Part shown: positions 53,918 to 63,322 of the stretch, in pieces
Position numbering within the stretch: position 1 is the first letter of the stretch
Layout: each line of letters begins with the position of its first letter
Assembly (NCBI GenBank): GCA_963708455.1
Contig: CAVPSQ010000007.1
Coordinates: forward strand, 1 to 64,000
Origin: CAIMUS01 sp963708455
Lineage (GTDB): Bacteria > Pseudomonadota > Gammaproteobacteria > Competibacterales > Competibacteraceae
Reading direction: 5' to 3'
Length of the DNA: 64,000 nucleotides
The notes under the pieces: generated by a model
What the model saw: the letters and a program-made list of their open reading frames with translations, nothing else
The model's database searches: none
Told to the model about the DNA's origin: nothing
Translations under genes and position numbers: made by a program

Positions 53918-54919
53918 CTACGCAACAGACCGCTGTGCAGACGCCTTGCGTTTGACAATCATATATTCCAGGAGCCTGTTAATCAGGCCGTTATCGATGC
54001 TGTAACGCAACAGGCTGTCCAGCGAGTAACTGTGTCCCAGGATAATCGCCTCGGCTGCCAGAATGCCGCTCTTTACCGCCGGGCTAATCCCTTCGCACAG
54101 ATCCCGCGTAGCCAGACCTGCCGCATCCCCGGTCACCAACGCATTGCCGATGCGCATGACATTGACATTGCCTCGCAGGTAATAGCTGTAACCCTTTGGA
54201 TCATACGAATACGCCTTGGTAAAAGCGTGCCTGTCAAGCAGCCCTGTGAACTGCTCCCAGTAGTACCTGATATCTCTAGCGGATTGCTTGAGCTTGTGTG
54301 CCATGCCGCCGACGCCTACGTTCAAATAGCCATCATTCTTAGGCACGTACCAGGAATAACCCGGCAAACCCTGGTCGAAAAACCATAGATGACATTTCCC
54401 GTCCTGCCAGCGATAGGGAAACTCCTCCTCCAGGGCCACTGCCTGCAATTCTTTGGCGCGCGGATTGGCATCCCTGAAAAAAGTCCGATAAACAGGACAT
54501 TGTGTGCCGCCAGCGCCTACCAGATAGTGACACCGGTACCGGCCATCGATTATATAGTAGCCGTCTACCTGCTCGATGGTTGTCACAGGGTGGGTATAAA
54601 CGGGCGCCCCGGAACGCTTCAGCAACCAATCGTCAAACTCGTAGCGCCTGATCGAGTGTTGCACGGTCTTCATCGCGAAACTGAAGCCCCGCACATGAAC
54701 CTGAATGTGATCGAAGCTCAGGAAACTGTGCGGATAGCGGTCAACGTCGATTTCTAGATCCTGTACCACCGCCGGCGTAATCCAGCCGGCGCACAGCTTG
54801 ACGCGTGGGAATGACTGGCGGTCCAGCACGATACAGTCGCCGCCCAATTGCCGCAAGCGCCAAGCGCAACTCGAACCCGCCGGCCCTCCACCCACGATGA
54901 TGGTTTCTGCTGTAATCAT
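53918..54919 (-). CDS. FAD-dependent oxidoreductase, geranylgeranyl-reductase-like
   Basis: 333 residues. N-terminal dinucleotide-binding motif IIVGGGPAGSSCAWRLRQLG (about 7-26), VLDRQSFPRVKLCAGW (the KxCxG motif of geranylgeranyl reductases), and FAD motif NALVTGDAAGLATRDLCEGI (about 255-274). The family reduces isoprenoid double bonds or halogenates or oxidises aromatic rings; the substrate is unknown. It stands alone. Confidence 0.85.
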   Translation of the reverse strand: MITAETIIVGGGPAGSSCAWRLRQLGGDCIVLDRQSFPRVKLCAGWITPAVVQDLEIDVDRYPHSFLSFDHIQVHVRGFSFAMKTVQHSIRRYEFDDWLLKRSGAPVYTHPVTTIEQVDGYYIIDGRYRCHYLVGAGGTQCPVYRTFFRDANPRAKELQAVALEEEFPYRWQDGKCHLWFFDQGLPGYSWYVPKNDGYLNVGVGGMAHKLKQSARDIRYYWEQFTGLLDRHAFTKAYSYDPKGYSYYLRGNVNVMRIGNALVTGDAAGLATRDLCEGISPAVKSGILAAEAIILGHSYSLDSLLRYSIDNGLINRLLEYMIVKRKASAQRSVA

Positions 54920-55109
54920 GGCAAGCTCCAGTCATTCATTCCAGATGAGAATAGCCCAGCATACTCAGTCTGCTGACCCACTGTTGGGTGCGAGGCTACA
55001 GCTCGCGGTTCGATGAGAGCACGCTTATGGGCTGCTCGGGTGGATGCCAGCGGATGGGCGCGACCGCTGCCGGAGGGAAGCGGCTACCGCAGGTTGTCGC
55101 GCCCTGCTG

Positions 55110-55487
55110 TCACGGCGGGCTTGGAGCGAGCAGCACTTCATTGATGTTCCTGATCAGGAAAGTTTCATCGAACGGTTTGGTGATGTAGCGTTTCGCTCCC
55201 TGGCGCATGCCCCAGACCTCATCGGTCTCCAGTTTTTTGTTGGTCACCATGATGATCGGAATATGGCTGGTCCGGGCGTCTCTGGTAAGCTGCCGTGTCG
55301 CCTGAAAGCCGTTGAGCTTAGGCAGCACGACATCCATCAGGATCAGATCGGGCAATTTCTGTCTGGCCAGTTCCACGCCGTGCTCGCCGTCCACGGCGGT
55401 GATTATCTTGTGCCCATATTTGGCCAGCAGCTTTGTCAGACTATAGGTTTCAGTGAGGGAATCTTCGACAACCAGAATGAGAGCCAT
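55110..55487 (-). CDS. Single-domain response regulator, PilH-like
   Basis: 125 residues from ATG 55487, preceded by CAGGAGGAAAAGC. A complete receiver domain: acidic pocket VVEDSLTE, phospho-acceptor Asp in PDLILMDVVLPKLNGF (about residue 52), Thr/Ser in IIMVTNKKLETD and Lys in RYITKPFDETFLI. There is no output domain. The sequence resembles PilH/PilG regulators of twitching motility, but no pil genes lie nearby, so the partner kinase is unknown. Confidence 0.9.
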   Translation of the reverse strand: MALILVVEDSLTETYSLTKLLAKYGHKIITAVDGEHGVELARQKLPDLILMDVVLPKLNGFQATRQLTRDARTSHIPIIMVTNKKLETDEVWGMRQGAKRYITKPFDETFLIRNINEVLLAPSPP

Positions 55488-55732
55488 GCTTTTCCTCCTG
55501 CAGCCGCCAGCGGGTAGGTCGCCGGGTAGAGCCGGGAACTTTACGGAGACGGCCGCCATAGTAGCACTTTCACGCCGCCTGGTAAGCAAGCCTGGCGGGG
55601 TAGGCAGGTGAGTAAACTCACCAAATCAGCCGATCCTTGCGGCTTTACTTTAGATTGGTGTTCTGTTATGGTCTGTCCAGATTTTTATCCATATTACTCC
55701 TATCCCTACAATCAAAATTGCAGAGGTAGTTT

Positions 55733-56368
55733 ATGAAAATGCGGTTAATACTAAGTTTTTTTCTGTTGCTGCTGGTCCAATGGCCCGCAAATGCGACTTC
55801 GCTTTTTAACGTTTCCTTTACCGCAAATGATGGAGTAGGGTCAGGTAATGGCCTGTTTACTTATGATTCTGCAACTGGAAAGATCACCTATGATATTTTG
55901 ATCAATGGATGGAGTCTGCAGGCGGCGGCTGACGTGGAAGCAGGTAACAGTCCGTGCGGCGGTTCAAGTCCATGCGATACTGACGGAGATCTGTTAGTTA
56001 ATAGCGTAATCAAAATTAACACTTTTTATCATCTCTGCCCGCCCTGTAATGGACCTATCAATCTTATAGATATCATCTTATTGCGAGAACCTACTCCAAG
56101 TACGGGATGGATTAATGCTAATTATCCAGCTATAACAAACTTTCAGATCAATGTCTCTCAAGGACGGGTAAGTGGCTCTTATCCTATTGTTTGTGAAGGA
56201 GTCATATGTAGACCACTGCAGCAAACCTGCCTGAATATAGAAAACAACAACTCCTCCGATTCTTCGATGTCGGGCTGTCTTCAGGCGGCGATACCTGATC
56301 CAGGCTCGCTGCCATTGCTGGGCATTGGTCTGGTAGGAATCAGTCTGCTGCTGCGGCGATCGGTTTAA
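55733..56368 (+). CDS. Secreted protein with PEP-CTERM-like sorting signal
   Basis: 211 residues, signal peptide at the N-terminus (LILSFFLLLLVQWPANA), a Ser/Asn/Cys-rich beta-like body, and a C-terminal tripartite tail IPDPGSLPLLGIGLVGISLLLRR: Pro-Asp-Pro motif, hydrophobic helix, basic end. This is the PEP-CTERM pattern (PDP instead of PEP), recognised by exosortase in bacteria that make exopolysaccharide. GAGG lies eight bases before the ATG. Lower GC than its neighbours suggests transfer. No exosortase gene is in the window. Confidence 0.8.
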   Translation: MKMRLILSFFLLLLVQWPANATSLFNVSFTANDGVGSGNGLFTYDSATGKITYDILINGWSLQAAADVEAGNSPCGGSSPCDTDGDLLVNSVIKINTFYHLCPPCNGPINLIDIILLREPTPSTGWINANYPAITNFQINVSQGRVSGSYPIVCEGVICRPLQQTCLNIENNNSSDSSMSGCLQAAIPDPGSLPLLGIGLVGISLLLRRSV

Positions 56369-56620
56369 TCAAACTCGATTGCTGTTTGTTATGGATGCGG
56401 GGTCTCTTCGGTGCTGCTGTTCGGGGGGGATTCCCTCACTCTCGTCTCATACCGGCCGGGTTATCCCGGTCCATACTTGTTGACTGTGGTCACTACCTCC
56501 TGGCTTGCAGCAGGAGGCTTGCGCGCTATGGTCGAGAGGTCGTGACTATACCCGTTTTTCATGCATCATAGTGCGTCCTATCCATTTTTGAGAATAACCG
56601 TTTTCCTGCCGGCGGCGATA

Positions 56621-56827
56621 TCAAACGCCAGCGGTATTAAGTGCCAGCTTAACCGCTCCCCAGACGATCAAAATAAACAATAACGTCAATAGCAAGCCGG
56701 CAATAATAAAGTGGACTGGCCTGCCATGTTGAAAATCCCGCTGTCGATTTTGGTCGCTCTGCACGCCGACAAAGGCTGCAAGGATGCTTTTAATAACTTG
56801 CCAAAAAGAAAGTTTCTCAGTCGCCAT
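56621..56827 (-). CDS. DUF2970 small membrane protein
   Basis: 68 residues. FWQVIKSILAAFVGVQSDQN followed by RQRDFQHGRPVHFIIAGLLL is the DUF2970 pattern, with one C-terminal transmembrane helix. Function unknown; common in beta- and gammaproteobacteria. The 250 bases before it (56369-56620) hold no supported gene. Confidence 0.9.
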   Translation of the reverse strand: MATEKLSFWQVIKSILAAFVGVQSDQNRQRDFQHGRPVHFIIAGLLLTLLFILIVWGAVKLALNTAGV

Positions 56828-56997
56828 AACGTTATTTCCTAAAGTCGGTTGTTAAAAAATGCGGTGTGCTGTTCTTGAAGATAACAACAAGCACCACTAT
56901 GGTTTTGCAATATGATTGCAAGAGTTGTTGAAGTCCACTGAGTAGCCGGAACGAGTCTGTCCGGCATGGCATATTCCCACTGACCTGGATCATTTTC

Positions 56998-57762
56998 ATG
57001 AGCAAAGAACTTCGCGTTCATGTCGCTGCGTTCACCCATCCGGGTATAGTGCGCCTCTATAATGAAGACTGTGTCGCGGTAGGCACCTGGATTCAACAGG
57101 ACGCCATGACTCGACCCGAACAGTGCACACTGGATTTAACCAGGCCGCTACTGTGTCTGGTCGCAGACGGTCTGGGGGGACACGCCGCCGGTGAGGTGGC
57201 AAGCCGTTATGCCGCACAAAGATTGAGCGCTGCAGTGGCCGAGTTGGCCAATAGCGAGCAGGCGGTTGCAGACTGCCTGCAGCAGATCAATGCAGAAATG
57301 TATGCCGCGATGCGCTCCGATCCACAGCAGACCGGTATGGGCGCGACGGTAGCCGGCCTGGTCATCACGGCGCAAAGTGTTGTCGCCTTCAACGTAGGAG
57401 ACAGCCGGATTTACCATCGCCGTAACAGACAACTGTTGCAGTTGAGCACTGACGATACGCCGGAGGCGCTGCACAGTGGTTTGATGAACGGTCTTTTCAG
57501 AAGCCATATCGTTACGCAATGCCTCGGCGGGCTGGATACAGACCGGGACATCACACCGCATACCCTTGCGCTAGCGGTAGAACCGGGGAGCGTCTATCTG
57601 TTATGCAGCGACGGCCTGACCGATATGCTGGCTACGAGAGATCTGAAAAGCAGTTTATCGAAGCATCCGGAACAGGCCGTGACTACACTTTTTAACAAAG
57701 CCATGAGTCTGGGCGGGGAAGACAATATTTCCATCGTCATGGCCAGCATCGATGCTGTATAG
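56998..57762 (+). CDS. PP2C-type protein serine/threonine phosphatase
   Basis: 254 residues. All PP2C metal-binding motifs are visible: RLYNEDCVAVG (about 19-29), VADGLGGHAAGEVASRYAA (about 56-74), GMGATVAGLVIT, VGDSRIYHRRN (about 136), CSDGLTDML (about 201) and GGEDNISIVMASI near the end. Cytoplasmic with no membrane segment. Such phosphatases act opposite Ser/Thr kinases, often with FHA or type VI secretion genes, but none is nearby. Confidence 0.94.
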   Translation: MSKELRVHVAAFTHPGIVRLYNEDCVAVGTWIQQDAMTRPEQCTLDLTRPLLCLVADGLGGHAAGEVASRYAAQRLSAAVAELANSEQAVADCLQQINAEMYAAMRSDPQQTGMGATVAGLVITAQSVVAFNVGDSRIYHRRNRQLLQLSTDDTPEALHSGLMNGLFRSHIVTQCLGGLDTDRDITPHTLALAVEPGSVYLLCSDGLTDMLATRDLKSSLSKHPEQAVTTLFNKAMSLGGEDNISIVMASIDAV

Positions 57763-57957
57763 CCTCCCGCCCGCAGGCCGCAACGGTCGCCCGGAGAAAT
57801 CAGCCGGGCCTTCCTTCGTACCCGATGCTGCTATGCATACCACGGCTCCCCACCCAGCCGAACAGCGCGGCGATAGCACCTTACTGTAATCGCGATCACC
57901 AAGGTGCTATCGGCCTGGGCAGCCTGCTGGAGCGACCACCGGGGCTAACCGGGTGGA

Positions 57958-58482
57958 CTAAAACACAGGCGTCGAGTTGGAAGCATCCCCCACAGCAACG
58001 ATTTGATTATCGCCTGCCGACCATATTTCGTCGTTGATGAGGAATTTAAAGGTGAGTGGCCCACTCGCATTCTCGGTAGTCCACAACCACTCGTCGCCAG
58101 CCGTGTTCACCATCAAAACACCTTGGGTCCAACTCAACTCGGCGCCCTCTCCCCGCAGATACAGATCGTTGCCATAGCCTATGTCCACCTTGGCGATGAT
58201 CCTGGTGACCGCTCGGCTGGCGGCTTTCTGTTGAACCGGGGGTTTTTTTGCCGCTGGCGCTTTGGAAACGGGTTTGGCAACCGGCTTATCTCCAGCAATG
58301 CCGGCGGCGGGTGCTTCTTTGGCCGCCGCCGCGCCGGCCACCGCTGCGGTGCTCTTCGCAACCGGTGGTACGGCTGGCGGTGGGGGTACGGGCGCCGTTA
58401 CAGCAGGCTTTTTGGCGGGTACTGTGTTGGCAGCCGTTTTCTTCGTGGTCGCAGACGACGTGGTTACCTTCTTCGTTGGCAC
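57958..58482 (-). CDS. Ala/Lys/Pro-rich protein with carbohydrate-binding-like C-terminus
   Basis: 174 residues. The first about 85 are low-complexity Ala/Lys/Pro/Thr (KKTAANTVPAKKPAVTAPVP and similar), histone-like in composition. The last about 80 look folded: IIAKVDIGYGNDLYLRGEGA and GPLTFKFLINDEIWSAGDNQ, reminiscent of starch/glycogen-binding beta-sandwich modules. No signal peptide. It could tether a polymer or glycogen surface; the function is unknown. Confidence 0.6.
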   Translation of the reverse strand: MPTKKVTTSSATTKKTAANTVPAKKPAVTAPVPPPPAVPPVAKSTAAVAGAAAAKEAPAAGIAGDKPVAKPVSKAPAAKKPPVQQKAASRAVTRIIAKVDIGYGNDLYLRGEGAELSWTQGVLMVNTAGDEWLWTTENASGPLTFKFLINDEIWSAGDNQIVAVGDASNSTPVF

Positions 58483-59328
58483 TGTAGATACTCCTCAATG
58501 AATGAATTATTAGCAAGTGACTTGGGCAATTTCAAAGTTCAGCCGGTATTCACCCCTTGCCTTCAACTGACCCTTGATGTTCCAACCTGCAATGGCTGCT
58601 GACAGGGTTCTGGTGACGTCGGCAGTGATCACTTTTCAGACTGCTGAAATATAAACGCAGCATTATCGGCCTGTAAACCCCTTTCTTTTCCGGCAGGGTT
58701 ATTAAACGCACGGCGTCATTACCGTCTTCGCCAGACGCACCGCGACGCAACCCCTGACTATTGTTCCACAAGCCGGCTTAAACAGACCGGGACAACAACC
58801 TCTGGTTTAGCTAAAGCTGGCTGCGCCGCTGCTGCTGCGCCTGCCGGGCCAGCGCCAACCTATCTCCGGTCCGGGCGGACAACAGCAGCCCATCCGCCGC
58901 TCGACTGCGCTGGATCGCTCTGAACAGAGCCGCCCGGTTGAAAACCGCCGGGTCTAACCCCTATAATCGTCGTCAGTCAATTAGTGACGAGGTTATTCAA
59001 CAAATAATGCCGAACGCATCTATTTCACGGAAGCGAAAACCGCCGGCTATTTCGGAGCGCAACACCGGGACAGCGGAAGCCGACGGTAGCTGCCCTGGAA
59101 CCGGAACAGGTTTTCACCATCCGCTCATCAGCTATTGCAATCACCTGCTGGTTCTACCGCTAGCCTTATCCTTACTACTGCTCGCCTCCCTATTCATCCT
59201 CTTCAGAGGCGCCAATTGCCGCCTCTGCGGCAGTTCCATGTCCGGTCAGTGGCCCCGCATCTCACCTTTCAAGGCTTACGTACAACGCCTGTTGCGCGAC
59301 CACCGGCGCGACTCCCAACCCCGACGCT
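58483..59328. other. Long stretch without a supported gene
   Basis: About 850 bases. An open frame at 58938-59339 (plus) has one hydrophobic segment (LLVLPLALSLLLLASLFILF) but no recognised family, and its C-terminus overlaps the next gene's start, so I do not call it. No strong hairpin or repeat was noticed. Confidence 0.35.
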
Positions 59329-60021
59329 ATGCCGGCTGAAAGCCGCGGCGGAGAGCATTCCACCGCTTTCGTGGTCGTGACGGCGGGTTTCATCACCGCC
59401 TTACTGAGCGCCAACATCATCGCCGTCAAGCCGCTTGCCGCCGGCAGTTGGATCCTGCCGGCGGGGATCGTTATTTTCCCCATCAGCTATATCCTGGGCG
59501 ATGTGCTTACCGAAGTTTATGGTTACCGCCGCACCCGTCAAGTGATCTGGCTGGGTTTCGCCTGTAACGTGCTGGCAGCAGGCGCCATCGTGCTGGCGGG
59601 CGCCTTGCCGGCGGCGCCTTTCTGGGATGGACAGGCAGCTTATGAACGCATCCTGGGCTACACGCCACGGCTGCTGCTTGCCTCTTTTCTGGCCTATCTG
59701 GTTGGAGGGTTCGCCAATGCTTTCGTGCTGGCCAAGCTTAAAATCGCCACTCAGGGACGTTGGCTATGGATGCGCACCATTGGCTCCACCCTGGTGGGCC
59801 AGTTGCTGGATTCAGCCGTATTCATCACCCTGGCTTTTACCGGCGCCTGGCCGCCGGCCAGCCTGATTTTCGGCATTGTCACCCAATGGATCACCAAATC
59901 CGCCTATGAAGCGGCAGCCACTCCTTTGACCTACGCTGTGGTCAATTACCTGAAATCGCGGGAAGGGCTGGACAGCTACGACCGGGATGTCGATTTCAAT
60001 CCATTGAAGCTGCAAGGTTGA
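59329..60021 (+). CDS. yhhQ: Queuosine precursor transporter, YhhQ/VUT family
   Basis: 230 residues with about six transmembrane helices. The family signature is GDVLTEVYGYRRTRQVIWLG (about 64-83), GGFANAFVLAKLKIATQGRW (about 126-145) and TIGSTLVGQLLDSAVFITLAF. YhhQ imports queuine or 7-cyano-7-deazaguanine precursors for tRNA queuosine. Starting at 59329 gives MPAESRGGEHSTAFVVVTAG, a little longer at the N-terminus than most members. Confidence 0.92.
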   Translation: MPAESRGGEHSTAFVVVTAGFITALLSANIIAVKPLAAGSWILPAGIVIFPISYILGDVLTEVYGYRRTRQVIWLGFACNVLAAGAIVLAGALPAAPFWDGQAAYERILGYTPRLLLASFLAYLVGGFANAFVLAKLKIATQGRWLWMRTIGSTLVGQLLDSAVFITLAFTGAWPPASLIFGIVTQWITKSAYEAAATPLTYAVVNYLKSREGLDSYDRDVDFNPLKLQG

Positions 60022-60050
60022 GAGACAAACACAGCGCAACGGCGCAGTGT

Positions 60051-60983
60051 CTAAAGACTGCTCAGCACAGCGTCGATTTTACGCAAGGCGAGCGTAAAAT
60101 CACTCGTCAGCATAACAACGCGCAGGGCAACCAGTTCCGCGGCATAGCGCTCTGTGACTTTACCGCCGATAAAAACCGGTACTCTTAGCTGTTGCAACAG
60201 TTCCGGTAACGCCTGTCGCACCACTGGTTCTGCGACTTCCGCAGAGCCTGACAGCACCAGTGCCTGGCAATTGGCCTTTGCCATTACCGGGGGAAGTTCC
60301 TCCAGTGGTGTGTTGGTGCCCAACAACACGATCCGAAAATTCCAGTCGATCGCCGTCAGCGCGAACAACAGAATGGCGACTTCATGCTGCTCGCCCGGCA
60401 GGCAACAGACCAGCAGACCGGGGCCGCTCACAGTTCTGCTGCGATGATGAAACCGGGCGCCCAATTTATTGCGCAGGAAGACGCTGAAAAAGTGCTCCTC
60501 AGCAACGCTGCCCAGCGACTGTTGCCAACGCCAGCCCAGTTCCCGCAGCAGCGGCGTGATCAGACGACTGGTGACGATATCGATCGGGTATAACGACAAT
60601 GCTTCGTTGTAAACTTCGTTCAGGGTGTGCTCATCGAATTGTTCGACGGCCTGAATCAGACGGTGTTGATAGTTCATCCAGGGGTCGAACACGGGTTCCA
60701 GCGATTCTTTGGGTTTGACCACGTCCGAGGTGAGCGCCTGTCCTACCTGGCCGATAGACATGCCTCCACCCAGCAAGGCCACCACTTGATTGATCAGATC
60801 CACGTCGGCCATGGTATACAGCCGATGCCCTTTGGGAGTGCGCACCGGTCTGATGAGACCATAACGTCGCTCCCAGGCCCGCAGTGTAACCGGATTGACA
60901 CCGGTCAGACCGGCGACGGTGCGGATCGGCACCAGGCCAGTGCTGGGTAGCTGAATAGATTCATGGAAGGAATTTATCGCCAT
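60051..60983 (-). CDS. MerR-family B12-binding regulator, CarH/LitR-like
   Basis: 310 residues from ATG 60983 (MAINSFHESIQLPSTGLVPI), preceded by AGAGG. The MerR helix-turn-helix is at about 12-80 (IRTVAGLTGVNPVTLRAWER; YGLIRPVRTPKGHRLYT), then a helical cap (SVAEEHFFSVFLRNKLGARF with the EEH motif) and a C-terminal B12-binding domain with PGEQHEVAILLFALTAIDW, where the ExH holds the candidate cobalt-ligating His. CarH and LitR bind adenosylcobalamin and release DNA in light. Three B12 genes elsewhere in the window fit this. The target is unknown. Confidence 0.85.
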   Translation of the reverse strand: MAINSFHESIQLPSTGLVPIRTVAGLTGVNPVTLRAWERRYGLIRPVRTPKGHRLYTMADVDLINQVVALLGGGMSIGQVGQALTSDVVKPKESLEPVFDPWMNYQHRLIQAVEQFDEHTLNEVYNEALSLYPIDIVTSRLITPLLRELGWRWQQSLGSVAEEHFFSVFLRNKLGARFHHRSRTVSGPGLLVCCLPGEQHEVAILLFALTAIDWNFRIVLLGTNTPLEELPPVMAKANCQALVLSGSAEVAEPVVRQALPELLQQLRVPVFIGGKVTERYAAELVALRVVMLTSDFTLALRKIDAVLSSL

Positions 60984-61245
60984 GTGCGTACCTCTGAGGA
61001 ACAAATCGAATTACTTATACCAAATTTATACAATATCATTATCTAATTCTACTTTGTCAGATTAGAAATCATGTAAATCATATACTTACGTTATAAAGAT
61101 GCAATTTTGGTACCTAAGCTGCAGGGTGAAGCCATTGTACAAACCTATGCCATGGATAACATTTTTAATAAAAATCATTAACTTAACGTGAGTTCCGGAT
61201 AATTATGCTACATAGTTCAGCAACTTAAACTGATTTTGAGACAAG

Positions 61246-61766
61246 TTAAGGGACGGTTTTTTGGGTTGATGTATAGGCCACCCAGCCGGCCAGGAAATTA
61301 ACCATACAGTTGGTCACACTCCGATGGCGAGTATGTTCAATCTGACTGATGTTTTTGAGTTGATCGTTGCTGGTTTCAATGAGCACGCGTTTGCGCAATA
61401 ACAATTGGTCGGCCAAGGGGAGCAGTTTGTTAGGCATACCCTTGCGCAGTTGGGTAATCAGACTGAAGGTCCTGTTCTAACAGGGCCTCGAAGAGTTTCT
61501 GAGAGATATAGCCACGATCACCGCAGAGCTTACCGGTAAGGCCTTTGACCAAGCGGGGTACCGGTTTACGGTCATCGACGTTACCGGGGGTAATCTGGAA
61601 CGCCAACAACTCACCGCAGTCATTGACCACCAGGTGGAGTTTGAAGCCGTAGAACCAACCGACCGAGGTCTTACCGCGCCGCGCGATCTGTTTGAAGACT
61701 TGATGGCTGTGGATCCGGCGGTTATGGCACACCACCAGAGACGTAACGTCGATAAAGGAGATCCCG
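61246..61766 (-). pseudogene. IS982 transposase C-terminal part, frameshifted
   Basis: From the IS1182 border it reads ISFIDVTSLVVCHNRRIHSH (an Asp of the DDE core), GWFYGFKLHLVVNDCGELLA, ITPGNVDDRKPVPRLVKGL and LCGDRGYISQKLF (next Asp). After a one-base slip near 61440 it continues NKLLPLADQLLLRKRVLIET and HTRHRSVTNCMVNFLAGWVA. The first about 130 residues of the family are missing. Confidence 0.8.
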
Positions 61767-61770
61767 CTAG

Positions 61771-63322
61771 GAGTTTGTCTGACTTAGGGTCGGAACTTCA
61801 ATTTTCCTATCACGAGGCCGAAAAAACGCACATTTTGCGTTTCTATCGCCCTTTCCGAGGGCATTTATCGCCCTCAGAGCGCCTTTATCCTCCCTGCAGG
61901 CAGACCTATCCTGCCACCAATACTTGCAGCCGTTTTAAATTGTAGGCGATGCACACCAAATTCCACTCGCCCTGCACGGCTTGCAAACCCCGTAACAGAA
62001 ATTGCCGAAACCCCATCACGTGCTTGATGATGCCAAACACCGGCTCGACGGTGGACTTGCGTTTGGCATACAGTGCCTTGCCTTCGGGGGTTTGCAATCG
62101 GTGTTCCATCCGGACTACCGGATCAGCGGTGTCTGGGGCTTTACCCGGGTCAGCAAAGCGTTCTTCCAGGGTGGGATGATGCTCCGCACGACCCGTGGCG
62201 AGCAGCGGGGTAATGGTAGCGTGTTCACAAGCCTTGACGTTGGCCTCACTGAAATAGCCAGTGTCCGCCAGCAGATGGTCGACCTGACCGAGTTCCTCCG
62301 GTAACTGGCTGAAGTTGTCCAGCGCCGGTTGCAGTTCCTGTTTATCGTTCGGGTTCGGGCTGACGTGGTTTTCCACGATCAGGCGACTGCCATGATCCAC
62401 CCCGGCCTGCGCATTGTAGCTCTGCTCAAACCCGCCGCCGCTCACCGGCATAATGCGCGACTCCGGGTCGGTAAAATTGACTTGATCCTTGTCCTGTGGA
62501 CCCGGTTCCGGCGGCTTGGGGGGACGGCCCCCTAACTTGCGACCACGGGCCTGTTCCTTCGCCCGCCGCTCGGCCAGCTTCGCTTCATAGGCCGCTTGCT
62601 CCTGCGCATACCGGGCTTGGGCACGAGCCTCCAGTTCCGCTTTCACCTCCCCGATCTGCTGCAACCGGGCCTGCCGGAGCGCCACTTCGTCGGCCACCTT
62701 CAGCCCGGGGACCGGCTCGGTGTGACTCGCCTCGGCCTGCTGTAATAACGCCTCTACCTCCGCCTGCAACTGCTCCTCCAACCGGTTGGCATAGTCCCAG
62801 CTCATCGCCTTATGTTTGCTGGCGTTGGCGTGCACTTTGCTCCCATCCAAACTCACGTTGCCTAACTGCAACACCCCCAGCGCATACGCCCGTAGCAAAA
62901 TCTGCACCAACAGACCCTTCAGTTCCCCCAGAAACCGCTTCCGGAACGTATTGATGCTGTTGTGATCCGGGTGCGTGTTACCCGTGATATAAATCACCGG
63001 GATCAGCTCATAGGTGGCTCGCTCCAACGCCCGACTGGAAAAAATGCCAGTGGCATAGCCATAAAACAACAGTGCCAGCATCATCTTCGGTGGATAGGGC
63101 GCCGAGCCGCCACCACTGTACGCCGCTTCCAGCGGGGTGACATCCAGACTCTCCACGATCTCGACAATGAAGCGCGCCAGATGATCCTCTGCCAGCCACT
63201 CCTGCACCGGGATCACCACCGGCTGGTCACGTTCTATGGGGATAAATTGGTTGCTCATCGCCAGGCTCATCAGGTACGTTAGGTCATCTTACCTCATTAT
63301 GCTGGGCAAGTCAGACAAACTC
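61771..63322 (-). mobile_element. IS1182-family insertion sequence
   Basis: Inverted ends GAGTTTGTCTGACTT (61771-61785) and AAGTCAGACAAACTC (63308-63322), flanked on both sides by CTAG (61767-61770 and 63323-63326), a palindromic 4-base target duplication. Intact transposase gene; the latest arrival in this stack. Confidence 0.88.
61906..63270 (-). CDS. IS1182-family transposase
   Basis: 454 residues from ATG 63270; the ATG at 63258 is an alternative start. N-terminal DUF772-type domain (WLAEDHLARFIVEIVESLDV; PPKMMLALLFYGYATGIFSS), VSLDGSKVHANASKHKAMSW (first catalytic Asp region), a charged coiled coil (about 175-245), DPESRIMPVSGGGFEQSYNA, LLADTGYFSEANVKACEHA and a C-terminal YAKRKSTVEPVFGIIKHVMG (Glu) block. 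No interruption. Confidence 0.94.
   Translation of the reverse strand: MSLAMSNQFIPIERDQPVVIPVQEWLAEDHLARFIVEIVESLDVTPLEAAYSGGGSAPYPPKMMLALLFYGYATGIFSSRALERATYELIPVIYITGNTHPDHNSINTFRKRFLGELKGLLVQILLRAYALGVLQLGNVSLDGSKVHANASKHKAMSWDYANRLEEQLQAEVEALLQQAEASHTEPVPGLKVADEVALRQARLQQIGEVKAELEARAQARYAQEQAAYEAKLAERRAKEQARGRKLGGRPPKPPEPGPQDKDQVNFTDPESRIMPVSGGGFEQSYNAQAGVDHGSRLIVENHVSPNPNDKQELQPALDNFSQLPEELGQVDHLLADTGYFSEANVKACEHATITPLLATGRAEHHPTLEERFADPGKAPDTADPVVRMEHRLQTPEGKALYAKRKSTVEPVFGIIKHVMGFRQFLLRGLQAVQGEWNLVCIAYNLKRLQVLVAG

Noticed and set aside
58938..59339. Possible small membrane protein
   Set aside because: One hydrophobic stretch only, no family, no ribosome site, and its end overlaps the yhhQ start.
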